From the NCBI RefSeq assembly GCF_016809835.1, contig NZ_JAFBIL020000009.1, positions 124,001 through 188,000 of the forward strand: 64,000 nt of DNA, given 5' to 3'. Below, in pieces: positions 26,609 to 33,886 of the stretch; the stretch's first letter is position 1; each line of letters begins with the position of its first letter. This DNA comes from Massilia soli. GTDB taxonomy: Bacteria > Pseudomonadota > Gammaproteobacteria > Burkholderiales > Burkholderiaceae_D. The translations under genes were made by a program, and so were the position numbers. Under the pieces are notes generated by a model, which was given only the letters and a program-made list of their open reading frames with translations, was not told where the DNA came from and did no database searches.

Positions 26609-27673
26609 CTAACGCATCCGGAACAGCAACAGCATGCCGCCGCCATAGACCAGCAGGATGAGCAGCGAATCGATGCCGAAGCGGGCGATGGTGCGGTTGT
26701 TGCGCTCCACCAGCCCGACCAGGTAAATGGTCGACATCAGGATACACAGCAGCACGGCGAACAGCGAAAACGTGCCGGCCTGGCCGAGCACCGGCGGCCC
26801 GCTGTAAATGGCGTCGACCAAAAAAATCAGCAGGAGGTTGAACATGCTCGTGCCCATGATGTCGCCGATGGCCATCTCGTAGCGGCGCAAGCGCATGGCG
26901 GCGATGACCGTGCTCAACTCAGGCAATGAGGTCGCCAGGGCCAGCAGTGCGGCGCCGACGAAGTTGGCGCCGAGGCCGGTCTGTTCGGCCAGCGCGTCGG
27001 CGGTGGCGCTGAGCACGAAACCGGCAACGAAGATACCGGCGCCGGCCACCGCGATGCCCAAGGCCACGCTGCGCAGGGCGACGCCGCTGGCGCCGCTGGC
27101 CTCCGGTTGCTCGCTGTCGGCCGCGCCGGCGTCGCCGGGAACAGCGCGCGGCTGCCATGCCGGCGTTGCGCGCGAGGCGGAAATCACCCAGACCGACACA
27201 ATGTAGGCCAGCGGAAGCGCCCACGCCCACCAGCCGACCGGGCCGAGCGGGGAGTCGCCGGCGACGATGGCCATGGCGACGATAACCAGCATGAAGATGC
27301 TGAACCCGCACTGCAGCAGCAGGCTTGGGCTGGCCGCGATGACGGTCAGGGCTTGCCTGCCAATGAAGCCGTCGGTGGCGGCGAGGATCGCCTTCTGCAT
27401 GGCGATGCCGCCCACCAGGTTGTTGACGGCCAGCGCAGGCAATCCGGACCAGGCGGCGGACACGCCGACGGCGATCTCAGGCAGGGAGGTGATTCCCCCC
27501 AACAGTACCAATCCGATCATCCCGCCGCCGATCCCTGTCGCGCGCGCCAGCTGGTCGGCATAGTCGACCACGCGGGTGCCGGCAAGCCATACGGCGCCGG
27601 CGGCGCAAGCGAAGACCAGCAGGTTGACGTGGAGCGGATAGCTGGCGAAGTCGAGCGCTTGCACGGTGGTCAC
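26609..27673 (-). CDS. CaCA-family sodium/calcium (cation:H+) exchanger
   Basis: A 354-residue inner-membrane antiporter with two homologous halves of about five TM segments. The alpha-repeat motifs are LVLLGGITSLPEIAVGV in half one and ALLALATSLPELSTVIAA plus GDIMGTSMFNLLLIF in half two. The second repeat keeps the canonical GDxxGTSxFN, while the first reads NNLVGGIAMQKAI, lacking the usual Ser/Asn. A Gln/Ala/Ser-rich loop of about 30 residues joins the halves. It starts with GTG 27673, overlapping the mscS-type stop by 4 bp, so the two are one operon. The cation is not deducible. Confidence 0.88.
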   Translation of the reverse strand: MTTVQALDFASYPLHVNLLVFACAAGAVWLAGTRVVDYADQLARATGIGGGMIGLVLLGGITSLPEIAVGVSAAWSGLPALAVNNLVGGIAMQKAILAATDGFIGRQALTVIAASPSLLLQCGFSIFMLVIVAMAIVAGDSPLGPVGWWAWALPLAYIVSVWVISASRATPAWQPRAVPGDAGAADSEQPEASGASGVALRSVALGIAVAGAGIFVAGFVLSATADALAEQTGLGANFVGAALLALATSLPELSTVIAAMRLRRYEMAIGDIMGTSMFNLLLIFLVDAIYSGPPVLGQAGTFSLFAVLLCILMSTIYLVGLVERNNRTIARFGIDSLLILLVYGGGMLLLFRMR

Positions 27674-28650
27674 TTGCCAGGCTGGTCCGGCTGTGGCGGC
27701 CAGCCTTCGCGCTGGCGCAACCGGTTGCCGTCGGCCGGTTCGGTCTGGTCATGCAACAGCACTTGATGCGTGGGATAGGGCAGGTCGATGCCATTGCGTG
27801 TCAGCTCGGCTTTCACCGCGCACAGCACCTCGTCGCGGATATCGAGCGCGTCGGCGCGGCGCGGCGGCTTGATCCACCAGCGGATCCGTATCGTCACGCC
27901 GTTGGCGGCGTAACCGAGCACCAGCGCGTCCGGCGCCGGCGCAGGCTCGATGCCCGGCAGGCGGGCGAGCACGCCAAGCATCGCCTCCTTGGCAACGGCG
28001 ATGTCGTCGCCATTGCCAATTGTCACATCGTACTCGAGGCGCCGGCTGGGAAAGGCCGTGTTGACAATAAACGATCCCTTGAACAGTTCGGCGTTTGGAA
28101 TCACGACCAGGCGCCCGTCGTAGGTGCGGATCATGGTGGCGCGCGTCTCGATTTTTTCGACCGTGCCCTCGAAGGCGCCGAAAATGATCTGGTCGCCGAT
28201 GCGGAACGGCTCATTAATCAGGATCAGTATCCCGGCGAGGAAGTTTTCAAAGATGTCCTTGAACGCGAAGCCGATCGCGATGCCGGTGATGCCCAGCGCG
28301 CTGATCAGGTTCGCCGGGGTGAAGGAAGGAAAGGCGATCGTGATAGCCAGCAGCAAGCCAAGCAGGATAATGCCCCACTGGGCCATGCGCCCGAGGACAA
28401 TCACCAGGTTGTGCTGAAAGCGCCGCGCATTGAGGTGCTGGACCGCCGTGCGGGTCCAGCGCGCCAGCACCAGGAACACTACGAACACGGCAATGGCGAT
28501 GCCCAGCCCCGGGAGGAGGCGCAAGGCCTCGTTGCCGAGTTGTTCGAAACGCTCGTACGCGACCGTAAGTTGAGAACTCATCATCTGGGGGGGCTGGGAA
28601 GGTGCGGCCTGAAGGAAGTCGATAGTGAGGACGATATGATGGAAGCGCAT
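27670..28650 (-). CDS. MscS-family mechanosensitive channel
   Basis: About 326 residues. An N-terminal TM (LLPGLGIAIAVFVVFLVLARW) is followed by further TMs, and the pore helix plus MscS beta domain is around ALGITGIAIGFAFKDIFENFLAGILILI and FEGTVEKIETRATMIRTYDGRLVVIPNAELF, strongly diagnostic. It probably opens under hypo-osmotic tension to release solutes. Starts are uncertain: ATG 28650 (weak GGGG upstream) is preferred over ATG 28584 and TTG 28686. It overlaps the downstream exchanger gene (GTGA). Confidence 0.92.
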   Translation of the reverse strand: MRFHHIVLTIDFLQAAPSQPPQMMSSQLTVAYERFEQLGNEALRLLPGLGIAIAVFVVFLVLARWTRTAVQHLNARRFQHNLVIVLGRMAQWGIILLGLLLAITIAFPSFTPANLISALGITGIAIGFAFKDIFENFLAGILILINEPFRIGDQIIFGAFEGTVEKIETRATMIRTYDGRLVVIPNAELFKGSFIVNTAFPSRRLEYDVTIGNGDDIAVAKEAMLGVLARLPGIEPAPAPDALVLGYAANGVTIRIRWWIKPPRRADALDIRDEVLCAVKAELTRNGIDLPYPTHQVLLHDQTEPADGNRLRQREGWPPQPDQPGK

Positions 28651-28804
28651 TCCGGTGTCGCCCCGTTCAATTAGCTCGCGCAGCAAAGCTTACTATCGGG
28701 CAAGCTCGCGCCACGGCGCACGGGCGGCGGCGATAATGACGCCATCACACTGCCACCGCCGGAAAGGGAGCGTGGTCCGCCCCATGCCCAACACGGAGAG
28801 GTCA

Positions 28805-29728
28805 ATGCAGGTTTTCGGCAAGTCTACGGTTAGCGGCAGCTTGTTCGTACTGATCAAGCGATCGCTGCAGGCCTATATGCGGCACGACATGCCGGTGCAC
28901 GCCGCGGCGCTGTCGTTCCGGATGCTGTTCTCGATGTTCCCGTTCGTGATTTTCCTGCTCGCCCTGCTGGGCTTTTTCCGGCTGCCGGCATTTTTTGGCT
29001 GGCTCAGGGAGCAGGCCGGGCCATTCCTGCCGCAGCAGGCGCTACATCAGGTCGATGCCATCCTGGTCGAGCTGCAGGTGCCCCAGAAAGGCTTGCTGTC
29101 GTTCGGCGCGGTGGTCGCCCTGTGGCTGGCGTCGGGGGCGATGCGTTCGTTGATGAAAGCGCTCAATGTGGCGTATGCGGCCAAGGAGTCGCGGCCGGCG
29201 TGGAAGCGCTACCCGCTGTCGATCCTGTTTACCGTCGGCATCGCGCTGATGCTGACCGTTGCAGCCATCCTGATGCATTTCGGGCCGCAGGCGATGCGCT
29301 GGCTGGCCGGCCAGATCGGGCTGGAGGCATCCTTCGTGACGCTGTGGGCATGGCTGCGCTGGCCCGTCGCGCTCATGCTGTCGAGCCTGTCCGTGGCAAT
29401 CGCCTACCATTTCGCGCCCAACGTCGCCCATCCGTTCCGGCTGGTGTCGGCTGGATCGCTGCTGTCGGTGCTGGTCTGGAGCGTGGCCTCGCTCGGGTTC
29501 AGCTTTTACGTCCAGAATTTTGCCAACTACGATGTGATGTTCGGCAGTATCGGCGCGGTCATCGTGCTGCTGGCCTACATCCATATCTCGATGTCGGTAT
29601 TGCTGTTTGGCGCCGAGGTCAACGCGGCGATCGAACAAGCTGATTCATCCGCAGGCGGTTCGCTCCGGGCAGGCTCCGGGGCAGGGCATTCGCCGGCGTC
29701 CACGGCCGCGCGAGCGGGCTGGAACTGA
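28805..29728 (+). CDS. YihY/RNase-BN-like inner-membrane protein
   Basis: A 307-residue membrane protein of the YihY/virulence factor BrkB family with six hydrophobic segments. The family pattern is clear: VHAAALSFRMLFSMFPFVIFLL, LWLASGAMRSLMKALNVAYAAKESRPAWKRYP, FYVQNFANYDVMFGSIGAVIVLLAYIHIS and LFGAEVNAAIE. The start is ATG 28805, with GGAG 6 nt upstream; ATG 28784 has its G-rich site too far away. A DUF421 gene follows after 17 bp. The function is unknown in general; the older RNase BN label is obsolete. Confidence 0.9.
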   Translation: MQVFGKSTVSGSLFVLIKRSLQAYMRHDMPVHAAALSFRMLFSMFPFVIFLLALLGFFRLPAFFGWLREQAGPFLPQQALHQVDAILVELQVPQKGLLSFGAVVALWLASGAMRSLMKALNVAYAAKESRPAWKRYPLSILFTVGIALMLTVAAILMHFGPQAMRWLAGQIGLEASFVTLWAWLRWPVALMLSSLSVAIAYHFAPNVAHPFRLVSAGSLLSVLVWSVASLGFSFYVQNFANYDVMFGSIGAVIVLLAYIHISMSVLLFGAEVNAAIEQADSSAGGSLRAGSGAGHSPASTAARAGWN

Positions 29729-29745
29729 CAACACCAGGAGCGCCG

Positions 29746-30261
29746 ATGTTATTCGACAGTTGGGACAGTATCGGACGCATGGTCGTCTTCGGCATCGCAG
29801 CGTATGCCGGCGCCATCGCCATGCTCAGGATCAGCGGCAGCCGCACCCTGTCGAAGATGAATGCCTTCGACCTGGTAGTGACGATCGCGTTCGGGTCGAC
29901 GCTGTCGGCGATCCTGATCGACGGTAGCCTGAGCCTGGCAACCGGCATTGGCGCCCTGGCCCTGCTGATCGTGCTGCAGTTCGTGGTCGCCGCGCTGGCT
30001 GTGCGATCGGGCCGCTTCCGCAACTGGATCACCACCCAGCCGGTACTGCTGGCATGGGGCGGCCACGTGCTGGACGACGCCATGCGCCAGCAACGCGTGG
30101 CAATCGAAGACATCGAGGCGGCGTTACGCCAGCGCGGCTTCGCCCGGCTCGACCAGGTGATGGCTGTGGTGCTTGAAGCCGACGGCAGCTTGTCGGTCGT
30201 CGAGAGCGCCGGTACCGATGGCGCCGCCAGACTGAGCGGGATGCAAGTGCCGCCGCAGTAA
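29746..30261 (+). CDS. DUF421 (YetF-like) membrane protein
   Basis: A 171-residue protein with three N-terminal TM segments (GRMVVFGIAAYAGAIAMLRI; AFDLVVTIAFGSTLSAILI; ALALLIVLQFVVAALAV) and a C-terminal DUF421 soluble domain (about 85-155, QPVLLAWGGHVLDDAMRQQRV). The GSRTLSKMNAFDLVVTIAFGS stretch is the DUF421 hallmark. AGGAG precedes ATG 29746. It is probably in an operon with the YihY-like gene. The molecular role is not known. Confidence 0.88.
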   Translation: MLFDSWDSIGRMVVFGIAAYAGAIAMLRISGSRTLSKMNAFDLVVTIAFGSTLSAILIDGSLSLATGIGALALLIVLQFVVAALAVRSGRFRNWITTQPVLLAWGGHVLDDAMRQQRVAIEDIEAALRQRGFARLDQVMAVVLEADGSLSVVESAGTDGAARLSGMQVPPQ

Positions 30262-30283
30262 GCGGGCGCCGCGGCACCGCGCC

Positions 30284-30754
30284 CTAGTCGCGCGCGGCGG
30301 TGTCGGGACGGTCGACCAGGCGCACCGGCCAGGTCACGTTGACGCGCTTGCCGGTTACGCCATCGCGCACCCGCGCGGTGCGCACTTGCTGCTGGCCTTC
30401 CGTATCGGCGGTTATGCGGTAGGTGCCGGCCTTCGGCACATCGACCAGCATGATTGGGCCGCCGCAGTTTGCCGTCAGCAGTTTATCTTTGCCGTGCGCG
30501 ATTTCGACGCCGATGTCGGCCAGGTAGGCGCCATTGCTCGCTGCAAAGGTGATCATCAGGTCATATTCGCGCGACAGCGCCTTCATGCGCTCGGCCTCCG
30601 TCATGCCGATTCCGCCGCACACGTACTTGACGCCGTTCTCGGTCTTTGGCTCGGGCAGGGGGCGGCCAGCCGCGGCGCCCGGGTCCTGCGCGGCGACTGG
30701 GATGACCAGTGCCGCGCAGGACGCGGCGAGAACAAGGGAAGCGATGGTCTTCAT
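30284..30754 (-). CDS. Secreted protein of unknown function with carboxypeptidase-regulatory-like end
   Basis: A 156-residue protein with a clear signal peptide (MKTIASLVLAASCAALVIPVAAQ). The mature part contains KYVCGGIGMTEAERMKAL, a DLMITFAASNGAYLADIGVEI strand-rich section and TANCGGPIMLVDVPKAGTYRI, which look like the beta-sandwich fold seen in carboxypeptidase-regulatory-like domains. Two Cys could form one disulfide. ATG 30754 has AGGAG 6 nt upstream. It lies downstream of the CzcE-like gene on the same strand (89 bp). The family is not firmly recognised. Confidence 0.75.
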   Translation of the reverse strand: MKTIASLVLAASCAALVIPVAAQDPGAAAGRPLPEPKTENGVKYVCGGIGMTEAERMKALSREYDLMITFAASNGAYLADIGVEIAHGKDKLLTANCGGPIMLVDVPKAGTYRITADTEGQQQVRTARVRDGVTGKRVNVTWPVRLVDRPDTAARD

Positions 30755-30843
30755 CTCGAACTCCTGTGTGTTGGCGCCGACCGATCGGCGCGACACAGGT
30801 AGGACAAGCGGCGCGGCGCCATGTTCCCTTCGGCGCAGCCAGG

Positions 30844-31182
30844 TCAATTCCCGTAATACAGAGGATTGCGCGCCACGTGCACGGTCACGCCGCCGGCCAC
30901 GGTGCCCGTGGGCGCCAGCTTGTCCAGGGCGATTTGCTGCGCGCCTGGCCAGGCGCTGAAGTGCCAGCTGAATTCCTTGCCGTCGACGGCGAACCTGACG
31001 GTCTCGCCGTCGGTGACGTTGACGTACTTCGTGGCTGGCTTGACGGTAAAGGCGCGTGCCGCCGCGCTGTTGGCAACCGGGGCGCCAAAGTCGCCGGCGG
31101 CGCCGGTCGGGCCGGCGGCGCTGGCGCCGAATGCGATGGCGGCGGAGGCGATCAGGAGGGAGGCGCGGTTCAGGTTCAGCAT
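30844..31182 (-). CDS. CzcE-like periplasmic copper-binding protein
   Basis: A 112-residue protein with a signal peptide (MLNLNRASLLIASAAIAFGASA). The mature domain (DFGAPVANSAAARAFTVKPATKYVNV, FAVDGKEFSWHFSAWPGAQQIALDKLAP) matches the CzcE family of C. metallidurans, periplasmic Cu-binding dimers encoded near czc genes. ATG 31182 has AAGGA 6 nt upstream. Here it stands apart from the three metal RND systems of the window. The role in copper buffering is inferred from CzcE. Confidence 0.75.
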   Translation of the reverse strand: MLNLNRASLLIASAAIAFGASAAGPTGAAGDFGAPVANSAAARAFTVKPATKYVNVTDGETVRFAVDGKEFSWHFSAWPGAQQIALDKLAPTGTVAGGVTVHVARNPLYYGN

Positions 31183-31374
31183 GATAGATCCTTTAGTTAA
31201 TGACGTTAAGCGGGCACGTCTGTGCTCCGATGTCGTCATTAAACCGTGGGCGTGTATCAGGCCAATGTCGCGAAACTGCCGCCTGGGTATTGCAGTGTGT
31301 ACCGGCCGCGCCCGTACACACTCGGATACAAAACGAGCTCAGGTGTAGAGATTGCCGGGGAATTGGTGGGCCAG

Positions 31375-31623
31375 CTAGCGCAGCATCCGGTCCGTGTCGC
31401 GCACGCTGCCGGCTGCGTCGAGGATGTTGCCTTTGACGTCGCCAATGCCGCGGCCCACCCTGATCTGGTCGAGGATCTGCTCGATTCTGCGCGCGCCGTC
31501 GCTGCCCAGCGGATCGGCCACGATCTTCGCAAACGTATCGAGCGAATGGCCGCCCCGGCGGTCTTTCTAGAGCGAGCGGTAGCGTGCCTGCGCCTGCGCG
31601 CCGCCGAGCGGACCGATGGACAT
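31375..31623 (-). pseudogene. Small gene interrupted by an in-frame TAG
   Basis: From ATG 31623 (AAAGG 7 nt upstream) the frame runs 18 codons (MSIGPLGGAQAQARYRSL), meets TAG at 31567-31569, then stays open in the same frame for 63 codons to TAG 31375. The second part (DRRGGHSLDTFAKIVADPLG, IEQILDQIRVGRGIGDVKGN) has the codon bias of real genes here. So this is probably a small protein gene of about 82 codons broken by a nonsense mutation, a sequencing error, or a recoded stop. The product is not recognised. Confidence 0.4.
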
Positions 31624-31738
31624 GCCGCAGCCTTTTTCTTCAGTGAGCGTGGGGCAATACGTATGCCGCCAGCGCCGGGAATAGGGTGGGCATGCTCCGC
31701 TATTGCCGGTATTTTGTCGCGCGAAGCGAGGAGAATTG

Positions 31739-33031
31739 TCAGGTGCCGCTGGCGGCGATCCTCGACGCCAGCACCTTGTCGATGCGCAGGCCATCCAGGT
31801 CGACGATCTCGAAGCGCCAATCGCCCCACACGCAAGAATCGGCGGTCTTCGGCATATCCCCCAGCAACAGCATCAGCATGCCACTCAGCGTGTGGTAGCG
31901 GCCGCGCTCCTCCTCGGGGACGGTGCTGATGTTCAGGCAATCCTTCAGGTCGTGGATCGGGATCAAGCCGTCCAGCAGCCAGGAGCCATCCTCGCGCTGC
32001 ACCGCCCACGAGTCTTCCGCGTGCTGGGTCTTGAACTCGCCTGTAATCGCTTCCATCATGTCCTGCAGCGTCACGATTCCCTGGACCTCGCCATATTCAT
32101 TGACGATGAAGGCAAGCTGCGCGCCATTGGCCTTGAATTGTTCCAGCAGTTCCATGCCCGACAATGACTCGGGGACGAACACCGGCGGCGACAGGTCCGC
32201 CACCAGGTCGGGCGCGCCGGCGCGCAGCGACTGCGCCAGCATCTGGCGCGCGCTTGCCACGCCGAGGATATTGTCCCACCCGCTGCGCACGACCGGGAAC
32301 CGCGAGTGCGGACTCGATCCGAAGCGCTGCAAGTTGGTCTCCAGGTCCTGGTCGGCATCGAAATACACCACTTCGCTGCGCGGCACCATGAAGGAGGCGA
32401 TCTGGCGGTCGTCGAGCCGGAACACGTTGCGTACCATCTTGTGCTCGTGCTGCTCGATGACGCCGGCGTCTGAGCCTTCCTCGAGCATCATGTGCAGCTC
32501 TTCTTCCGTCACGACCTGGCGGCCGGAATCCTTGACCCGCAGCAGGCGCAGCACCAGTTGCGTCGAGGCCGAGAGCATGAGCACGAATGGCTTGGCGACC
32601 AGGGCCAGCAGCAGCATTGGCCGCGACGCGATCCGCGCCAGCGGCTCGGGACTGATCTGGGCCAGGCGCTTCGGCACCAGTTCGCCCAGGACGATGGAGA
32701 AGTAGGTGATGGTTACCACCACCAGCCCGGTCGCGACGTATTCCGACACGGGGATCGCCATGCCCAGCGATTGCAGCCAAGCGGCAAACGGCTTGGCCAG
32801 GGTCGCCTCGCCCACGATACCGTTCAGCACCCCGATCGAGGTAATGCCGATCTGCACGGTCGACATGAACTTGGTCGGGTCGTCGCCCAGCTGCACGGCC
32901 GCCTTGGCACCCATGTCGCCAGCCTCGGCCAGCTTCGACAGACGGCCTTTCCGGGCTGTCACGAGGGCGATTTCCGCCATCGCGAAGGCGCCGTTGAGGA
33001 GGATGAGGCCAAAAAGTAGGGCAATTTCCAT
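31739..33031 (-). CDS. CorC/HlyC-family (DUF21-CBS) membrane protein, copy 2
   Basis: A 430-residue paralogue of the protein at 18645-19943, nearly identical in its first 30 residues (MEIALLFGLILLNGAFAMAE) and collinear throughout: DUF21 membrane domain, two CBS domains (DDRQIASFMVPRSEVVYFD; AFIVNEYGEVQGIVTLQDMM) and a CorC_HlyC domain (AVQREDGSWLLDGLIPIHDL). Likely roles are divalent-cation efflux or homeostasis. The 5' leader holds a 7-bp inverted repeat GGCGCCA/TGGCGCC (33039-33045 and 33066-33072) that could fold just before the start. No obvious operon partner. Confidence 0.92.
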   Translation of the reverse strand: MEIALLFGLILLNGAFAMAEIALVTARKGRLSKLAEAGDMGAKAAVQLGDDPTKFMSTVQIGITSIGVLNGIVGEATLAKPFAAWLQSLGMAIPVSEYVATGLVVVTITYFSIVLGELVPKRLAQISPEPLARIASRPMLLLALVAKPFVLMLSASTQLVLRLLRVKDSGRQVVTEEELHMMLEEGSDAGVIEQHEHKMVRNVFRLDDRQIASFMVPRSEVVYFDADQDLETNLQRFGSSPHSRFPVVRSGWDNILGVASARQMLAQSLRAGAPDLVADLSPPVFVPESLSGMELLEQFKANGAQLAFIVNEYGEVQGIVTLQDMMEAITGEFKTQHAEDSWAVQREDGSWLLDGLIPIHDLKDCLNISTVPEEERGRYHTLSGMLMLLLGDMPKTADSCVWGDWRFEIVDLDGLRIDKVLASRIAASGT

Positions 33032-33192
33032 GAGTGTGGGCGCCAGTTGCGCCTTGGTGGGTAGTTGGCGCCTATTCTACATGGGCAATGCAGCTTGAAT
33101 GAAACGGGCGTGGCCAACCGCACCCGCTGCGGCAGGTCAAGCGCGCGCCAAAGGCGCCGTTGCGGCATCGGGAGCGCAATCGTTCTGGCCGC

Positions 33193-33222
33193 TTAATGCA
33201 GGGTTAATGTTCGCTGCATAGT
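33193..33222 (+). promoter_or_regulatory. QseB/PmrA-like direct-repeat box and -10 of the thermostable-hemolysin operon
   Basis: TTAATG-CAGGG-TTAATG (33193-33209) is a perfect 6-bp direct repeat with 11-bp periodicity, the arrangement bound by OmpR/PhoB-class response regulators such as PmrA and QseB (YTTAA-N5-YTTAA). It covers the expected -35, 17 bp before a CATAGT -10 (33217-33222). ATG 33257 follows after a GGGAGG ribosome site. The regulator encoded at the end of the operon (37508-38173) belongs to this class. Confidence 0.65.
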
Positions 33223-33256
33223 CTTCTCCCAAGCAAGTCAACGAGGGAGGATCATC

Positions 33257-33886
33257 ATGCTGTCGAATATGGTTTCCGGGGCAAGCGCCCCCAGCGCCAG
33301 ACCAAATGCCGTGCGCGCCCCGCGGCGCATCAGCGACGGCGTCGAGTATGTGCGGGCCGGCGACCCCGCGCGCGCCAGCCTCGAAGCGTTCATCGCCCAG
33401 TCTTTCCACGCCTCCTACGGCGCCATCCTCAGCCACTTTTGCGACACATTGCTTGGCTGCCGCGATGGCAGCGGCCAGTGGATCGCCGCGCTCGGCTATT
33501 CGCTGGGCGAGGATGGCCCGCTGTTCCTCGAACAGTACCTGGATGCGCCGCTGGAACAGGCCATCGGCGCCCGCGCGGGCCATCCGGTAGCACGCGCCGA
33601 GATCGTCGAAGTGGGGAACCTGGCGGCGGCCCATCCGGGCGCCGCGCGCGCGCTGATCGTCAGCATGACGCGCCTGCTGCATGCCCAGGGCTTGCACTGG
33701 GTGGCGTTCACCGCCACCACCAGCCTGCTTAATTCCTTCACCCGGCTGCGCCTCAAGCCGGGCGTGCTGGCCGCCGCCGATCCGCACCGCCTGCCGGACG
33801 GCGGCCGCCGCTGGGGCAGCTATTACAACGCTCAGCCGCAGGTGATGTTCGGCGATATCCGGTACGGCTATGCACAGCTGGCCTGA
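33257..33886 (+). CDS. Thermostable hemolysin family protein (acyltransferase-like)
   Basis: A 209-residue cytosolic-looking protein of the T_hemolysin family (named after Vibrio delta-VPH). No signal peptide. The core AEIVEVGNLAAAHPGAARAL, LIVSMTRLLHAQGLHWVAFTATTSLLNSFTRL looks like the acyl-carrier-binding part of a GNAT/LuxI-type acyltransferase rather than a pore former. Its C terminus (GSYYNAQPQVMFGDI) is typical for the family. The GGGAGG ribosome site lies 6 nt before ATG 33257. The next gene, an acyl ligase, overlaps by 17 bp. Inference: it transfers an activated acyl group, and haemolysis may be caused by the product. Confidence 0.85.
   Translation: MLSNMVSGASAPSARPNAVRAPRRISDGVEYVRAGDPARASLEAFIAQSFHASYGAILSHFCDTLLGCRDGSGQWIAALGYSLGEDGPLFLEQYLDAPLEQAIGARAGHPVARAEIVEVGNLAAAHPGAARALIVSMTRLLHAQGLHWVAFTATTSLLNSFTRLRLKPGVLAAADPHRLPDGGRRWGSYYNAQPQVMFGDIRYGYAQLA

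Noticed and set aside
30262-30283. GC-rich inverted repeat after the DUF421 gene as terminator
   Set aside because: The six-bp stem GGGCGC/GCGCCC has no T-run and a large loop.
33257-33886. Classical pore-forming toxin, from the hemolysin name
   Set aside because: No signal peptide, no amphipathic pore segment, and the core looks like an acyltransferase; the operon context is biosynthetic.
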